Positions 55,505 to 64,000 of a DNA stretch of 64,000 nt are shown one piece after another (within the stretch, counting starts at the first letter, position 1; every line of letters starts with the position of its first letter). The DNA comes from Hemileia vastatrix (Eukaryota > Basidiomycota > Pucciniomycetes > Pucciniales > Zaghouaniaceae). Made by a program: the position numbers and the translations under genes. Where the stretch lies: the NCBI GenBank assembly GCA_030280995.1, contig JASXTE010000009.1, positions 32,200,501 through 32,264,500 of the forward strand. The letters are read 5' to 3'. Below the pieces are notes generated by a model. The model ran no database searches, had not been told where the DNA came from, and worked only from the letters and a program-made list of their open reading frames with translations.

Positions 55505-56643
55505 TGTCGGTCAGTCATCTAGAAGAAGGTAAGAAAAATAGGAGAAAAGGAGAAGAGAAGGAGGAGGACAAGGGAAAATAAACGGGATAATTTGTAATAG
55601 TATTTTTAATTTTATTTAAGAGGGAAAACAACGGCGAGCAACTTTGAGAGATGACAAAAGCTTAGTATTTATTAATAATAATATTATTCAATGTAAGGGT
55701 TCTGCACAGCAGACACTTTTAATTACTATCAGATTTAAAGCAACCTTTAATTTGTTTTATAGACTTTTAATTAGATTTGTATTACTAATAAAAAAAATAT
55801 AAACGTAATAAAATAGTTATTTAATTTGTTGAGTGTTTAATAAGGGATGAGGCTACAGGGGATTATCCAAGGCCCTTTTATAGGCAATGGGTCCTCTGAA
55901 GCGCTACTATATTTGTAAATACAATGATTAGAATGGAATAAAACAAATATATCAAAGAGTAAATGAAACATAACAATGTAGAGAAAAACATGAAACAAAT
56001 AATTAAAACCCCAATTAAGAATCCGATTTCCCCGCCATTAATTCCCAAATCAGTAAGTGAAAATAGTGAATAACTAAACAAGATTGGAACATAGGAGTTA
56101 TGAGAAAAATAATTCCAAACAGATGGTACAGTAGGATTAAAGGATATTTTAAGTGAAACAAAAAATACTTTGACGCAACAAAACATGTAATTAATCTCAA
56201 TTTAGTATAAATTAATTTATTTGTTTTTTCTAACACAATTAAGGGTCAAAAGAAGCGTCATTAATTATTGTTTAGTATTATATGAGAGGTGTTATTTAAT
56301 TTATAAATTTAAATAATTAATTTAAATATATTATAAGTCAATTTTACACTTATAATTATAATATATGTTTTTTCAATTAATTAAATATAAATTTATAATT
56401 ATTAAATACATAAAAATGCGCCCTTATTTGTAGAATATATTATATTATGTTCAATTTAATTTTATATAAAAATTTATATAACCAATAAATTTAATGTAAC
56501 ACTTGTATATAATAAAATACTTATATAATTATATTATGCAATAAAATATTAAGTTATATTCATTAAATACAATTCTTACCCACTATTTCAGGTTTTATAA
56601 GTTACATATCATTTACTGGACTCCTGGAATAGCCTGGCTGACA
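55505..56643 (-). repeat. T1 copy 2 3' LTR
   Basis: 1139 bp. On the minus strand it begins TGTCAGCCAGGCTATTCCAG and ends CTGACCGACA. It matches 63544-64000 directly (shared TCTAGAAGAAGGTAAG start, ACGGCGAGCAACTTTGAGAG and promoter block). Confidence 0.9.
55875..55882 (-). promoter_or_regulatory. T1 LTR TATA box
   Basis: TATAAAAG on the minus strand in GCCTATAAAAGGGCC; the same box is at 63913-63920 in the partial 5' LTR, which would drive gag-pol. Confidence 0.6.
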
Positions 56644-56655
56644 CTCCCTCACTCT
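56644..56655 (-). other. T1 polypurine tract
   Basis: AGAGTGAGGGAG on the minus strand immediately before the 3' LTR. Confidence 0.65.
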
Positions 56656-56676
56656 AAAAAAACAATAAAAAAAATG

Positions 56677-59600
56677 CTAAGATTTTTTCTTTTTGTATTT
56701 TTTCAACAGAGTAGGCAGATTTGAAATTTCCTTGCCAGGTATCCATGCATCATGTTCAGATGATTTGTTCTTATATCTCAATAAATATTCAGTACCTCTC
56801 TCAGAAGTGATAATTCTATCATTGAGAATTTTATCAATTTCTGCTGTTTCTGTGACTTCCTGAGGGTTCTTCTTAGGTCTACCTCTTCTTTTTGGAAATA
56901 AGTCACTGTTGGAAGTATAAGGCTTAAGCAAAGAAATGGGAAAGACAGGATGTTTACTATCATATGGAGAATACAATACAACTTCTACTGCATTATCACC
57001 AACCATTCTTTTAACAACAAATGGTCCTACAAAAGGATCTTTTAATTTGTGGTTACCTTTTAAATTGAAATGGACAGTAGAGATCAACACTTCATCACCC
57101 TTGTTAAATGTGTATTCTTTATGGGATTTATCCCATCTTTTCTTTTCATATTCAAATGCTTTATCAATACAACTCTGAGCATGTTTTCTGCATAGCTGTT
57201 GCATTTGCATAAAAGATTTTACACCAGGGTGTAGTTCCAACCTAGGTAATTTATTATTGAGAATCTGAGCAGGAGTATTTGGGACATAACCCAACCAAAG
57301 CTCAAAAGGCTTTTTCTCAGTGACAGAATGAACAGTGCTATTATATGCAAATTCAAGACCAGGAAAAAGAGTGACCCAATCATGAGTAAATCTGTCATTG
57401 TCTTTATATTCTAAACCAAAGGCACAATACCTTCTAATCATATCTTCTAGAGTTTGAATCATTCTTTCAGCTAGACCATCAGTCTGAGGATGGTGAGCTG
57501 TAGACAATTTTAACTCACAGCCACAAATATCCATCAAAGAGGTCCAAAACTCAGAAGTGAATTTTGGATCCCTATCAGAGATAATGGCTTTTGGAAAACC
57601 AATAATATTAAACATGTAAGACCACCATAAGAAAGCTAATTCTTTGGTGGATACATCTTTGTGGGTTGGAATAAATTTGCACATTTTTGTGAATCTATCA
57701 ACTATTACCCAACAAGAGTTAAAGCTGTCTTTACTTGCAACAGGAAGACCAGTGACAAAATCCATATTAATGATTTGCCAGGGAGCACTAGGTGCTTCAA
57801 TATGTTGTAATAACCCTGCTCTCTTACCTGTTAACCTTTTAGATTTTTGGCAGGAATCACAAGATTCAACATATAATTTGGTGTCTTCAGAGATATTAGC
57901 CCACCATGCAGTGTTTTTGATTCTAATCATTGTTTTTTCAAGATCAAAATGACCAGCTAATATGTCATCATGACAAAGTTTGAGGATAGTTTCATTCATT
58001 GAAGGAGGAATAACAATTACATTGGTAAGCTTCCTTCTATAATATATATAACCATCTTCAATAGAGAACTTTCCTTTATTTAAAGCATTTTGGTACTTTG
58101 CAGGAAGAGTTTTTATTAATGCTTGAATTGAAGCATTCTTAGGATCATTCAAAATAGTAACCAATTTATTTAAATCAGAATCTTTATCATATGAATCCAG
58201 TATTAACTGTAATAACTCCTCTTCCATATCAACTATAAATATACCATGGATATGAACAGTATCATCTTCAGGTACATAAGCAGGATTGGAGTTATTATTT
58301 GGCAGAGGCAATCTGGAGAGCATATCAACATTAGAGTGAACATTTCCAGCTCTATGGATAATATTCATCCTTCCTCTGTATTCTTGAACAGTAAGTTGCC
58401 ACCTGAACATATGTCTGTTAGGTGTCTTGAGGTTTAAGAGAGACTTCACAGCACTACAGTCAGTTACCAACTCAAATTTTTGGTCATCCAAATAGTAATG
58501 AAGTTTCTCAAGAGAACAAACAACTGCTAAGCACTCCAATTGAGTGGCACCATATTTCAATTCACTATTTCTTAAGGTTCTTGAAATATAACAAATTACA
58601 ACCTCTGAGGATTTATCATTAATAATTTGCTTTTGGTGAAGGGCAGCACCCAGACCAATAAAGCTAGCATCTGTATAAAAGACAAATGGCTTGTTAAAAT
58701 CTGGAAGAGCCAATATAGGGGCTGTCATTAAGCAGCATTTTAATGTATCAAAAGCTTTTTGACAGTCATTATTCCAGAGAAAAGCAACATCTTTTCTGGT
58801 CAGTTTTGTAAGAGGAAAGGATATGACCTGATAATTTTTAATATATTGTTTATAATAGCCACACATACCCAAAAAACTTTGGATTTCTCTTATAGAAGTT
58901 GGTGCTTTCACATTTTGAATGGCAGCAACTTTATTATGGTCTACACAAATTTGTAAGCCTGACACAACATGGCCAAGGACTTTCAAAGATTGAAAACCAA
59001 ATTTACACTTTTTTAAAGATAAGGTCATATTGATTTCATCCATTTTTTGGAAAACTCTATTCAAGTGAATCATATGTTCATCAAAAGTTTTAGAAAAAAC
59101 AATAATATCATCAATATAAACCATGAGCCAACCTTCAATAATTTCTTGATGGAAAGTGTTATCCATGACTTTCTGGAAAACTGAAGGAGCATTTTTAGGG
59201 CCAAATGGCATCCTAACATACTTATATATTCCCATATGAGTAGCAATAAGCAAAAAATTTTGAGAATTTTTCTCAACTGGAACTTGATGATAACCTTTAT
59301 TACCATCCAGACAACTAATAAATTTTGCACCTTGCAAGGTAGCATGTATTGAATTAATTCTGGGTAAAGGATAAATATCATCAAAAGTATAATTATTTAA
59401 AGCTCTGTAATCTCCACATAATCTAGCTTTATCTTTTTCATATGAAATCAAGACTGGGGAGATGACACAATATTTGGGGGTGACATCCACTTTCTCAATG
59501 ATATTCATTTTGAATAATGTTTCAATATTATCTTCAATATCTTTTCTTTTTGATGGAGAAGCAGGATATGGTTTTTTCTTAAGGGTAGGAGGAATATCAC

Positions 59601-61413
59601 TCAAATTACAGGATAAGGTAATTTTAATTTCTTCCTGAACAATTCCCAAGACATGAGAACCATGAGCAAAAGCCATAGGGAAAGAGGTAATAGAGGCAAA
59701 AATAGAATCCTTTTGTTCACTAGTCAACTGATCACCAAAAGAAGCGGTATTTATTTCATGTAATAAATCATCCATTTCAGTTGTTGTTCTACCTTTACAT
59801 TGGGTCAGTGAGTTACAAGATTTCAACAAATGCCCAGAAGGTCTAGGAGAAGAAATTTTGAATTTTCTTTTCCCATTCATTCCTAAGGTAAAGCAATTAT
59901 TTGCTGGGTCCAGTTTCACACCAAACATGGTTAAAATATCATTTCCCATAATAAACCAATTGCTCAAATTATCATTTTTCATGACAAGAAACTCACAAAT
60001 AGCTCTGACAAAACCACCATTATATTTGAAGAATACAGAGGTTTTGTATTTGCCAATAGGAAATAAGGTAGAACCATACCCTCTCCATTTTTCAGAAGTT
60101 ATAGGTAATAATTTACACAAATATTCCTTATCCACTGAAGCCAAAGCTTTTTCAGATACTACACTTCCTCCAGCACCAGAATCAAGAACTACATCAACAT
60201 TTTTACCATTAATGATAACAGGTGCCTTTAAAGGGGATATAGGAATAGAATTGTTAGTAATATCTTTAATTATCTCAGAATTTTCTACTGAAGATAAATT
60301 CAATACACAATCTTCAGATATATTATTTAAATAATGGACATCATGTTCCAACATTAAAACATCTTTAACAGATTCATTTTCATAGGAGATATTACTTTCA
60401 CAGTCACTGGAAGAATTATTGACATCAAGTTCAACTTCATCAGTGTCTTCATTTTGTTCAACAAGATGAATTTTCTTGTCACAAACATGACCCTTCTGCC
60501 ACGGTTTGTTACATTTATAACAAGTATTTGTTGCATATTTTTTAGGTGCAACTGGGGCGGAGGGTTTACCAGATTTTTCTGGGAGCTTTATAGAAGGTTT
60601 ATTCTGATCATTATAAGATTTACTAACGTAATTCTTTGGTTCATATCTATGGTTAAAAAGTACTTCATTACAGATATTAATGAAAGAAGAATTTTCCCTT
60701 ACATGCTCAGTTCTGGCAACAATCAAATCCCTAAGAGAATTTGGTAATTTATACAAGATTTTATCTCTCCAAATATCATAATCCATTTTTGGATCAATTG
60801 CTCTAAGGATTTTAGTTATTTTCATCAGAAAAACAATGGGCTTTTCAACAGAGGAGGATACATATCTAGTATTCTCATACAGTCTCTGCTGAGCTAACCT
60901 GAATTTTGAACCACCAAACTGATTCTCAATCAAGGATTTCCAATCATTCCATGTATAATGATTGTTATCTAAGAGGACAGATTCATACCACATCAAGGCT
61001 ACATTGGAAAATAAATAAATTAGCTTAGAAAAAATTTCCTCATCAGGTAGTTTATAAGATCTCTTTAAATTATCAATTCTTTGGATAAAGTGTTGCCAAT
61101 CAGAGTAAGAATCACCATCAAATGTAGGATATTGGTCTAACTTAGGCCAATTTTTCTGACTACTGGGATGGTCCACTTTTTGGTTTGAATTATTCATTAT
61201 TAATAATTCCTGAAGTTTAGCCAGGTGTTCAGAAATTTCATTATTTACAGAAACAGCTGGTACATGACCATCACAAGATTTTTTTCTAGTAGCAAAAGAT
61301 TTTACAGACTCATTGTCAGTTTGTTTAATGGTTGAAATATGAGGAAGAAAGGATGAGCTTTGCTCAGGTTTTTTTCCCTTTATTTTTATGCAGCTTATTG
61401 ACAGAAATCTCAT
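56677..61413 (-). CDS. T1 Gag-Pol (gag core to chromodomain)
   Basis: Open for 1578 residues; the real N-terminus lies upstream. Gag core near residues 90-150 (FDGDSYSDWQHFIQRIDNLK); zinc knuckle CYKCNKPWQKGHVC near 298-311 (CX2CX7HXC); protease LDSGAGGSVVS near 408; RT with YIDD at residue 766 (59107-59118); RNase H VFYTDASFIGLGA near 910 and LECLAVV; integrase HHCC (HDDILAGHFD ... CDSCQK), NMDFVTGLP, ISDRDPKF and DGLAERMIQ; C-terminal chromodomain-like EYLLRYKNKSSEHDAWIP. All catalytic residues I can check are present, so it may be functional if the upstream frame break is bypassed. Confidence 0.93.
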   Translation of the reverse strand: MRFLSISCIKIKGKKPEQSSSFLPHISTIKQTDNESVKSFATRKKSCDGHVPAVSVNNEISEHLAKLQELLIMNNSNQKVDHPSSQKNWPKLDQYPTFDGDSYSDWQHFIQRIDNLKRSYKLPDEEIFSKLIYLFSNVALMWYESVLLDNNHYTWNDWKSLIENQFGGSKFRLAQQRLYENTRYVSSSVEKPIVFLMKITKILRAIDPKMDYDIWRDKILYKLPNSLRDLIVARTEHVRENSSFINICNEVLFNHRYEPKNYVSKSYNDQNKPSIKLPEKSGKPSAPVAPKKYATNTCYKCNKPWQKGHVCDKKIHLVEQNEDTDEVELDVNNSSSDCESNISYENESVKDVLMLEHDVHYLNNISEDCVLNLSSVENSEIIKDITNNSIPISPLKAPVIINGKNVDVVLDSGAGGSVVSEKALASVDKEYLCKLLPITSEKWRGYGSTLFPIGKYKTSVFFKYNGGFVRAICEFLVMKNDNLSNWFIMGNDILTMFGVKLDPANNCFTLGMNGKRKFKISSPRPSGHLLKSCNSLTQCKGRTTTEMDDLLHEINTASFGDQLTSEQKDSIFASITSFPMAFAHGSHVLGIVQEEIKITLSCNLSDIPPTLKKKPYPASPSKRKDIEDNIETLFKMNIIEKVDVTPKYCVISPVLISYEKDKARLCGDYRALNNYTFDDIYPLPRINSIHATLQGAKFISCLDGNKGYHQVPVEKNSQNFLLIATHMGIYKYVRMPFGPKNAPSVFQKVMDNTFHQEIIEGWLMVYIDDIIVFSKTFDEHMIHLNRVFQKMDEINMTLSLKKCKFGFQSLKVLGHVVSGLQICVDHNKVAAIQNVKAPTSIREIQSFLGMCGYYKQYIKNYQVISFPLTKLTRKDVAFLWNNDCQKAFDTLKCCLMTAPILALPDFNKPFVFYTDASFIGLGAALHQKQIINDKSSEVVICYISRTLRNSELKYGATQLECLAVVCSLEKLHYYLDDQKFELVTDCSAVKSLLNLKTPNRHMFRWQLTVQEYRGRMNIIHRAGNVHSNVDMLSRLPLPNNNSNPAYVPEDDTVHIHGIFIVDMEEELLQLILDSYDKDSDLNKLVTILNDPKNASIQALIKTLPAKYQNALNKGKFSIEDGYIYYRRKLTNVIVIPPSMNETILKLCHDDILAGHFDLEKTMIRIKNTAWWANISEDTKLYVESCDSCQKSKRLTGKRAGLLQHIEAPSAPWQIINMDFVTGLPVASKDSFNSCWVIVDRFTKMCKFIPTHKDVSTKELAFLWWSYMFNIIGFPKAIISDRDPKFTSEFWTSLMDICGCELKLSTAHHPQTDGLAERMIQTLEDMIRRYCAFGLEYKDNDRFTHDWVTLFPGLEFAYNSTVHSVTEKKPFELWLGYVPNTPAQILNNKLPRLELHPGVKSFMQMQQLCRKHAQSCIDKAFEYEKKRWDKSHKEYTFNKGDEVLISTVHFNLKGNHKLKDPFVGPFVVKRMVGDNAVEVVLYSPYDSKHPVFPISLLKPYTSNSDLFPKRRGRPKKNPQEVTETAEIDKILNDRIITSERGTEYLLRYKNKSSEHDAWIPGKEISNLPTLLKKYKKKKS

Positions 61414-62845
61414 TTAATTCATTATTGATGGTTAAGGTTGAGAACTTTTCCTGCAGGTCAGACACATAGTTTCTTATTCTTGGATTTTCAGACATCTGGT
61501 CATTTAATTTTGCAAGAGATAGAACATTTCTGTCCTCAGAAACTGAGTGTTTGGTACTTAGTGCATGGAAATCAATTTTTAGCTTTTTAAACTCATTCTG
61601 CAGAGATTTTATTTCATTTTTGAATGAATAATTTTCTTCAATAAGGGGTTTCAATTCACTCAAGGTCTTATGTAGACTGATATTTCTATCTGAGATAGCT
61701 CTATGGTCACTTCTTATTTGCTTTTGCTGACTAAGAACAATATTCAAGGTTTCTTTGATTTTTAAATAAGCTGTATCTTGTACAGAAGAACTCACTTTAC
61801 ATTGCAAGTTTAAATTATTTAATCTATCATTTTCATGGATTAACACTTCTCTCACATTTTTGTCCTTCACAACATTAAAATCAAGGGTATCTTTCAATAT
61901 TTCCTCAGAAGTTTTTTCAATTAAGGTATAGATTTCAGGGGGAACAGAATCATTTTTAATTGCAAGAGAAGGATTAATTAAAGAAGTAGAAGTTAAATGT
62001 AAAGGTTCATCAAATGACAATTTACTAATTACATCAATAGGGCTACTAGTTACAGGAAGCTGTCTTTTAACAGGTTTAACTGTTCTTTCACCATGTTCAA
62101 TAATATTACCTGCAGAAGAAGATTTATTAGAAAACATACCCAAGTGACTATCAACCAAATTACTTACCATGGCAGAGGAGGAAACTTCCCCTGAGACTGG
62201 GTTTGGGATTGTGCTTGGGCCTTCTTTCTCCTGCCTTGTTGGTAGGGATGAGGAGGTGGATGGAAATTGGGTGTTCTGGATGGGCCAGGCTGATGATGAG
62301 GAGGGTGTTGCACATTCTGTTGGTAGTGACTCATTAGATAATCCCATTTCCATTGCTCTACATCCATAGTATTTGGATTTTGGATGGTTGAGCTGGGTGG
62401 CTGTGAAGGTTGAGCCTGAAACTGAGGCTGATTGGGAGGCAACTGAGGAGGGGCCTGGTCCTGAATCTGGTTCCTGAGTTCTTGGACCTGATCCCACAAT
62501 GTGTCTACCTTTGCTTTGTACGTCATATTTTCTGTCTTCAACTCTTTTATATGACTGGATAGGTTGCTGATTTGTTGTGGCAGAGGAAGCTTTTTTATTT
62601 TGAAGCCTTTTGGAAGACCTTCTTGAGGCACTAGAGGCTTTACTTCCTTCTGTGGTACTGGGGGAAGGGGGTTTGGTTTGTTTGCATTTCCTGTCATTTC
62701 CACATCCTGCAGTATGTGAATTCATTGTGTTAGTATAAGATTTTTTATGACCAACTTTAGAAGAACTTACAGTGTCAGCATCATAGTCAATTTCTATTTC
62801 ATCCACTTGCATGTTATCCATTTTTTCTGCCAAATTGTTGGACAT
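61364..62845 (-). CDS. T1 Gag N-terminal frame (unspliced)
   Basis: 493-residue frame from ATG 62845 (MSNNLAEKMDNMQVDE), reading through the 62707-62770 intron and the exon beneath the 62164 frame. The C-terminal half (62090-61380) is rich in coiled coil (LNNLNLQCKV, ISLHKTLSELKPLIEEN). It ends 50 nt inside the gag-pol frame at GGG-A7-CCTGAG. Copy 1 reads straight through the matching point (NKQPEQSSS) in one frame, so this break is probably a one-base gain in the A run, or a +1 frameshift site. With it healed, Gag would be a long coiled-coil protein fused to Pol. Confidence 0.7.
   Translation of the reverse strand: MSNNLAEKMDNMQVDEIEIDYDADTVSSSKVGHKKSYTNTMNSHTAGCGNDRKCKQTKPPSPSTTEGSKASSASRRSSKRLQNKKASSATTNQQPIQSYKRVEDRKYDVQSKGRHIVGSGPRTQEPDSGPGPSSVASQSASVSGSTFTATQLNHPKSKYYGCRAMEMGLSNESLPTECATPSSSSAWPIQNTQFPSTSSSLPTRQEKEGPSTIPNPVSGEVSSSAMVSNLVDSHLGMFSNKSSSAGNIIEHGERTVKPVKRQLPVTSSPIDVISKLSFDEPLHLTSTSLINPSLAIKNDSVPPEIYTLIEKTSEEILKDTLDFNVVKDKNVREVLIHENDRLNNLNLQCKVSSSVQDTAYLKIKETLNIVLSQQKQIRSDHRAISDRNISLHKTLSELKPLIEENYSFKNEIKSLQNEFKKLKIDFHALSTKHSVSEDRNVLSLAKLNDQMSENPRIRNYVSDLQEKFSTLTINNELNEISVNKLHKNKGKKT
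62164..62845 (-). CDS. Spliced T1 leader protein (205 aa)
   Basis: Model: exon 62845-62771 (25 codons), 64-nt intron 62770-62707 with GTAAGTT donor, TACTAAC branch site (62729-62735) and CTGCAG acceptor, then exon 62706-62164. The junction is phase 0 (DADT/DVEMTG) and moves translation into a frame that overlaps the gag leader. The product has a coiled coil (NLSSHIKELKTEN, YKAKVDTLWDQVQEL), a Gln/Pro-rich linker, VEQWKWDYLMSHYQQNVQ and a basic end (GRRKKAQ). Copy 1 keeps this frame open and more similar than the other frame. No known domain; accessory or alternative Gag is a guess. A GTAAGTA overlaps its stop codon. Confidence 0.65.
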
Positions 62846-63543
62846 ACTAGTGGGAAGATTTTAATTTACTTATTATTTATTAAAAAAAAATAATAAAGGT
62901 TAGTCAATAATTGCTCCAAATAATAATAAAAAAAATTTTTTTATTAATTAAATTATAGAAAAAAAAATTTCAATATAAAGTAATTATTATAAAAAATTAA
63001 TTTTTTTAAAAAATTAATGGATTTCAAGGTTAAATTGGGAATAACAATCAAGTTAATTCAACCAATTAATTACCAATATTAAATATGGCAATATATTTGG
63101 GACTAAGCACAAAGTACTTTTAAGTCAACCAAAATTAACAATAATTAATAATAAAAAAAATTAATTTAATAATTCAATTTGTATTAATAAAAATGTCAAT
63201 TCTTCTAGGACTAAGAGGATTTAACACTCTATAATGGTCAACTAGGAAAAAAATAATTTTAATAATTGAACACTTACACTCAGTGAATCAGAAATTAAGC
63301 CACAATCACTGTTATTGCAGTAATTATATAGTAATATGAGTGAGAGGTGCAAAGGTGAACTTACTATAGTGATTGAAAAATCACTTCAAAATAATATAAA
63401 AATTAATATAATATAAACCTAAGATATCAAACCCAAGTTCAAAACACAGTCGCGGCAAAAGTTTTGTTTTTGCTAGGTGGTCCGTGCGTTTTGTCGTTCA
63501 TTGCCAGGCTCGATCGTTGTCGTCGTTTGGAAAGGTCCCCAGT
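62846..63543 (-). other. T1 copy 2 leader and primer-binding site
   Basis: AT-rich untranslated leader, homologous to 3380-4055. Next to the LTR, after two bases, TGGGGACCTTTCC (63529-63541) is the candidate primer-binding site. No gene seen. Confidence 0.6.
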
Positions 63544-64000
63544 TGTTAGTCAGTCGTCTAGAAGAAGGTAAGAAAAATAGGAGAAAAAGAGGAGAGAAGG
63601 AGGAGGACAAGGGAAAATAAACGGGATAATTTGTAATAGTATTTTTAATTTTATTTAAGAGGGAAAACAACGGCGAGCAACTTTGAGAGATGACAAAAGC
63701 TTAGTATTTATTAATAATAATATTATTCAATGTAAGGGTTCTGCGCAGAAAACACTTTTAATTACTATCAGATTTAAAGCAACCTTTAATTTGTTTTATA
63801 GACTTTTAATTATATTTGTATTACTAATAAAAAAATATAAACGTAATAAAATAGTTATTTAATTTGTTGAGTGTTTAATAAGGGATGAGGCTACAGGGGA
63901 TTATCCAAGGCCCTTTTATAGGCAATGGGTCCTCTGAAGCGCTACTATATTTGTAAATACAATGATTAGAATGGAATAAAACAAATATATCAAAGAGTAA
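63544..64000 (-). repeat. T1 copy 2 5' LTR (partial)
   Basis: First 457 bp (in window order) of the second LTR, nearly identical to 55505-55962, including the TATA block at 63913-63920. The rest is outside the window. Confidence 0.9.

Larger units (their letters stand above)
55505..64000 (-). mobile_element. Ty3/Gypsy chromovirus, family T1 (copy 2, runs off window)
   Basis: Minus-strand element: 3' LTR 55505-56643, polypurine tract, gag-pol, leader, primer site, then a 5' LTR from 63544 that leaves the window. The coding region is nearly intact: the only clear break is an A7 run at 61374-61380. It is the best preserved Gypsy in the window and the reference for the relic at 239-17468. Confidence 0.9.

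Noticed and set aside
62101..62170. A second intron starting at GTAAGTA (62165) joining the 205-residue frame to Gag-Pol
   Set aside because: The best acceptor (TTCTGCAG, 58 nt on) brings an immediate stop in frame; only a weak TAG acceptor about 125 nt on would fit, so I did not model it.

Overview
The window reads as a gene-poor, AT-rich stretch of a fungal nuclear genome built almost entirely of nested transposable elements. Short 53-64 nt introns with GTAAGT donors and a TACTAAC branch site, several Ty3/Gypsy lineages, a PIF/Harbinger element with a Myb/SANT-like partner gene, and a TET/JBP-type dioxygenase relic together point to a basidiomycete, most likely a rust fungus (Pucciniales). 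That host call is inference (about 0.6). I found no rRNA, tRNA, CRISPR or housekeeping gene.

Layout. 1-238: end of a repeat family called R2 here (terminus CACCACGG). 239-17468: an old Gypsy copy of family T1 (minus strand, broken gag, LTR TGTCAGCC...), whose LTR is split by a 12.2-kb Gypsy of family T2 (4610-16851, plus strand, LTR TGTGGTAC...). T2 has broken gag, protease, RT-RNase H and integrase, plus two spliced genes on the opposite strand before its 3' LTR. 17469-21183: relic of a T2-like Gypsy, again with an opposite-strand gene relic, carrying a small inverted-repeat element (R1). 21184-29905: an R2 repeat split by a complete T3 chromovirus (21268-29731, 777-bp LTRs, TSD ATGAA), also with a spliced opposite-strand gene. 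30241-38058: a satellite-like tandem array with a ~608-bp period and a ~46-bp palindrome per unit. 38246-44006: an R1 element split by a 5.5-kb Harbinger element (38431-43927) carrying a Myb-like gene, a TET/JBP-like dioxygenase relic and a truncated transposase. 44010-55504: overlapping Gypsy relics, a solo T1 LTR with intact TSD and a second, decayed Harbinger copy. 55505-64000: a much better preserved T1 copy (minus strand) whose 5' LTR runs off the window.

The sense genes form ordinary retrotransposon cycles (gag coat, protease, RT/RNase H, integrase, with a chromodomain in T1 and T3). Three things stand out. Several Gypsy copies carry, in the same place between integrase and 3' LTR, an opposite-strand gene with a cysteine pattern like the fungal Zn2Cys6 DNA-binding cluster, in three cases with a TATA-like box of its own. 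The Harbinger element carries a probable 5-methylcytosine oxidase relic. The T1 gag leader holds two overlapping conserved reading frames, chosen by a canonical intron in the better copy. Most in-frame stops in the Gypsy genes are TGA at positions that look like former CGA, and the T3 LTR pair differs largely at CpG sites, consistent with methylation-driven decay.
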